NCBI GenBank assembly: GCA_934169535.1
Contig: CAKPOC010000051.1
Location: 1 to 7,293 of the forward strand
Direction: 5' to 3'
DNA length: 7,293 nucleotides
Origin: an uncultured Clostridia bacterium
Lineage (GTDB): Bacteria > Bacillota > Clostridia > TANB77 > CAG-508
Shown here: positions 5,381-7,293 of the stretch, piece after piece
Position numbering within the stretch: position 1 is the stretch's first letter
Layout of the letters: each line of letters starts with the position of its first letter
Made by a program: the position numbers and the translations under genes
The notes under the pieces: generated by a model
What the model saw: the letters and a program-made list of their open reading frames with translations, nothing else
Database searches by the model: none
What the model was told of the DNA's origin: nothing

Positions 5381-6997
5381 ATGAAAAATAATCCAAAGGG
5401 ATATGTAAGTTTTGTTCTTCATGCACATTTACCTTTTGTGCATCATCCAGAAAGTGAAGATTATCTTGAGGAACAATGGCTTTTTGAAGCAATTTCAGAA
5501 ACTTATATTCCCCTTCTTTTAAATTTTAAAAAATTAGTTGATGAAGGTGTCGATTTTAGAATTACAATGTCTATGACCCCACCTTTATTAAATATGCTAG
5601 ATAACAAATTATTGCAAGAGCGTTATATAAAATATTTAAATAAGCACATTGAGCTTGCAAAAAAAGAAATTGTTAGAAATGAAGGGAACTACAATTTAGT
5701 TAATCTTGCAAAATACTATGTAGATAGATATTCAAATGATTTACATATTTTTAAGGATGTTTATAATTGTAATATTATTTCTGGTTTTAAGCATTTTCAA
5801 GACATTGGTGTGCTTGAAATAATTACTTGCGGTGCAACCCATGGCTATTTCCCTATTTTGTATGTTAATGAAAAAACTGTAAGAGCACAAATAGCAGTTG
5901 GTGTTCAAACATATGAAAAATATTTTAAAAAAAAGCCGCGCGGAATTTGGCTTCCTGAATGTGGATATGTTCCTGAAGCAGATAAATACTTAAAAGAATT
6001 TGGTATTGAATATGTTATTACCGAAACTCATGGAATTTTATATGCAAACCCTACACCAGTATTTGGAACTCTCGCTCCTATCGTTTCCCCAGGTGGCGTT
6101 ATTGCGTTTGGCCGTGACCAGGAATCTTCAAGACAAGTTTGGAGTTCTATAAATGGTTATCCAGGTGACTACAATTATAGAGAATGGTATCGTGATATTG
6201 GATATGATGCACCTTATGATTATATAAAACCTTATATTGCTACAAATGGTGCACGTGTCCCTACCGGAATTAAATATTATCGAATTACCGGAAAAGATTG
6301 TGATAAAGATTATTATAATGTTCAATGGGCTTGGGATTCAATCAATAAACAAGCAGGCCACTTCTTTGATTCAAGGCAAAAACAAATTTCTGAATCCTCA
6401 AATTTTACAAAAAATCCGCCTATTGTACTTTGTCCATATGATGCTGAGCTTTATGGTCATTGGTGGTATGAAGGTCCTAATTGGCTATATACTTTATTTA
6501 AAAAAGTATATTATGACAAATGTGATTTTGATTTAATTACTCCTAGCGAGTACATTGATAAATATCCTCAAATGCAAGTTTCTACACCTTGTAGATCTAG
6601 CTGGGGTGCAAATGGTTATAGTGAAGTTTGGTTAAATCAAACAAACGATTATGCTCACAGGCATTTGCATGTTGCAGGTGACAGAATGGTTGAACTTGCT
6701 AACTTGTTTACTCCTGAAAAGCTAAACTCGATGTCAGAAGATTTAAAGTCTTTATTTACTAGAGCATTGAACCAAGCAGCAAGAGAGCTTCTTTTAGCAC
6801 AAAGTAGTGACTGGCTATTTATAATTACTAATGGTACTATGGTCGATTATGCAAAAAAACGTATAAAAGATCACATTGGTAGATTTACAAAACTTTATTA
6901 TCAATTAAAAAATGAAAAAATTGATAAAAGTTTTCTTGAAATAATTGAAGACTATGACTGTATTTTCCCTGAAATTGATTATAATATTTATAGATAG
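5381..6997 (+). CDS. GH57 1,4-alpha-glucan branching enzyme
   Basis: This 538-residue cytosolic enzyme should cleave alpha-1,4-glucan chains and re-attach them as alpha-1,6 branches (EC 2.4.1.18). All five GH57 regions are visible: HAHLPFV (14-20), GATHGYFPIL (151-160), GIWLPECGY (188-196), CPYDAELYGHWWYEGP (351-366) and SSWGANGYSEVW (406-417). Glu193 is the expected nucleophile and Asp354 the acid/base; their spacing matches the characterised Thermus thermophilus branching enzyme (Glu184, Asp353). The helical C-terminal domain ends in the family-typical DCIFPEIDYNIYR. Length is close to the usual 520-540 residues, so the gene is intact. The ATG at 5381 is chosen for its ribosome binding site; starting at 5363 would add six residues. 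It follows the DUF4912 gene in one operon and is divergent from the broken GT4 synthase, completing a glycogen module. An amylase-type GH57 is less likely because the WLPEC/CPYDAELYGHWW pattern is that of the branching subgroup. Confidence 0.92.
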   Translation: MKNNPKGYVSFVLHAHLPFVHHPESEDYLEEQWLFEAISETYIPLLLNFKKLVDEGVDFRITMSMTPPLLNMLDNKLLQERYIKYLNKHIELAKKEIVRNEGNYNLVNLAKYYVDRYSNDLHIFKDVYNCNIISGFKHFQDIGVLEIITCGATHGYFPILYVNEKTVRAQIAVGVQTYEKYFKKKPRGIWLPECGYVPEADKYLKEFGIEYVITETHGILYANPTPVFGTLAPIVSPGGVIAFGRDQESSRQVWSSINGYPGDYNYREWYRDIGYDAPYDYIKPYIATNGARVPTGIKYYRITGKDCDKDYYNVQWAWDSINKQAGHFFDSRQKQISESSNFTKNPPIVLCPYDAELYGHWWYEGPNWLYTLFKKVYYDKCDFDLITPSEYIDKYPQMQVSTPCRSSWGANGYSEVWLNQTNDYAHRHLHVAGDRMVELANLFTPEKLNSMSEDLKSLFTRALNQAARELLLAQSSDWLFIITNGTMVDYAKKRIKDHIGRFTKLYYQLKNEKIDKSFLEIIEDYDCIFPEIDYNIYR

Positions 6998-7025
6998 TCA
7001 AGTTTCATTAATATGTTTTTAGAAT

Positions 7026-7083
7026 AAAATAGTATATGATATATTTTTTAGGTAATACTAATTATATATTTATATACTATTTT
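7026..7083. repeat. 12-bp inverted repeat between GH57 and the last gene
   Basis: AAAATAGTATAT (7026-7037) and ATATACTATTTT (7072-7083) are perfect reverse complements separated by 34 AT-rich bases, and the right arm is followed by CTTTTTT. It could act as a loose terminator for the DUF4912-GH57 operon, or as a paired binding site in the promoter region of the next gene. The stem has only two G-C pairs, so strong termination is unlikely. Confidence 0.5.
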
Positions 7084-7107
7084 CTTTTTTGAAAGGACTT
7101 TTATAAA

Positions 7108-7248
7108 ATGATTTCTTTTTGTATAAAAACAAATAATAAATTTGACATTGAAACTTTACCTCTATATATTGGGAAAATAGATTTATCTAATGTTGTTTTT
7201 GTTACAAAAAAATTTATGATTTTAGGTTCACTCAGGAGTCATGAGTAA
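7108..7248 (+). CDS. N-terminal fragment of a possible YtxC-like sporulation protein, frame lost after about 37 codons
   Basis: A good ribosome binding site GAAAGGA (7091-7097) lies ten bases before the ATG, followed by MISFCIKTNNKFDIETLPL and IDLSNVVFVTKKF. This opening resembles, from memory, clostridial YtxC-family proteins, a poorly characterised sporulation-associated family; the match is short and weak. After about residue 37 the translation (MILGSLRSHE, stop TAA at 7246) no longer looks like that family. Base composition also changes, rising to about 38% GC by hand count over the last 68 bases. The gene is therefore likely real at its start and interrupted near 7215-7225 by a rearrangement, insertion or chimeric join. 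It could alternatively be an unrelated 46-residue protein. Confidence 0.4.
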   Translation: MISFCIKTNNKFDIETLPLYIGKIDLSNVVFVTKKFMILGSLRSHE

Positions 7249-7293
7249 GAGAAGAACCATTGATTCTTTTTACAAGCGAGCACAAGATATTGT

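Noticed and set aside
6128..6325. Minus-strand Ile-rich frame within the GH57 gene
   Set aside because: It is antisense to a conserved enzyme and has no family features.
1..7293. tRNA, rRNA, CRISPR array, complete insertion sequence or riboswitch
   Set aside because: I looked on both strands and saw no repeat-spacer pattern, no cloverleaf, no transposase and no recognisable aptamer core.

Overview
The window is a very AT-rich piece of bacterial chromosome (about 30% GC by eye). It has strong GGAGG-type ribosome binding sites, a TTG start, and AAA/ATA/AGA-biased codons. Together with the protein families present, this points to a strictly anaerobic, low-GC Firmicute of the class Clostridia, probably an uncultured or gut-type lineage. 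Every assignment rests on reading the translations; no search was run.

Layout, left to right. The minus strand carries the start of a long-chain acyl-CoA synthetase-like gene (1-297, cut by the window edge). Upstream of it is a 701-residue NrdD-like protein (class III anaerobic ribonucleotide reductase, 347-2452) that starts with TTG and has its own promoter. A rho-independent terminator (about 2515-2559) closes the next minus-strand unit. That unit reads from about 4240 leftwards: a GT4 glycogen-synthase-like glycosyltransferase broken into two overlapping frames (3355-4182 and 2913-3362), then a YlbF/YmcA-family gene (2565-2897). From a 276-bp divergent intergenic region the plus strand reads a DUF4912 protein with a lysine-rich repetitive tail (4459-5361) and a GH57 1,4-alpha-glucan branching enzyme (5381-6997). 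A 12-bp inverted repeat follows. Then comes the start of a possible YtxC-like sporulation gene (7108-7248), whose reading frame collapses in a last stretch of about 70 bases that looks foreign to the rest.

How the genes fit together. The GT4 synthase (chain elongation), the GH57 enzyme (branching) and the DUF4912 protein form a divergent alpha-glucan/glycogen storage locus. YlbF-family proteins and YtxC belong to developmental or sporulation functions in Firmicutes, so storage-glucan synthesis may be linked to sporulation here; that link is inference.

The most unusual object is the NrdD-like protein. It keeps the ATP-cone and the barrel, but it ends where the zinc/glycyl-radical domain should begin. 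It has Ser-Ser where I recall Cys-Cys in Firmicutes NrdD, and no nrdG activase gene follows it. It is either half of a split enzyme or a reductase-derived pseudoenzyme. Other points for a second look are a hairpin between the Shine-Dalgarno and the AUG of the acyl-CoA synthetase gene, the short internal deletion that splits the glycosyltransferase, the 13-residue Lys/Ser/Thr/Ala repeats of the DUF4912 protein, and the possible chimeric right end.
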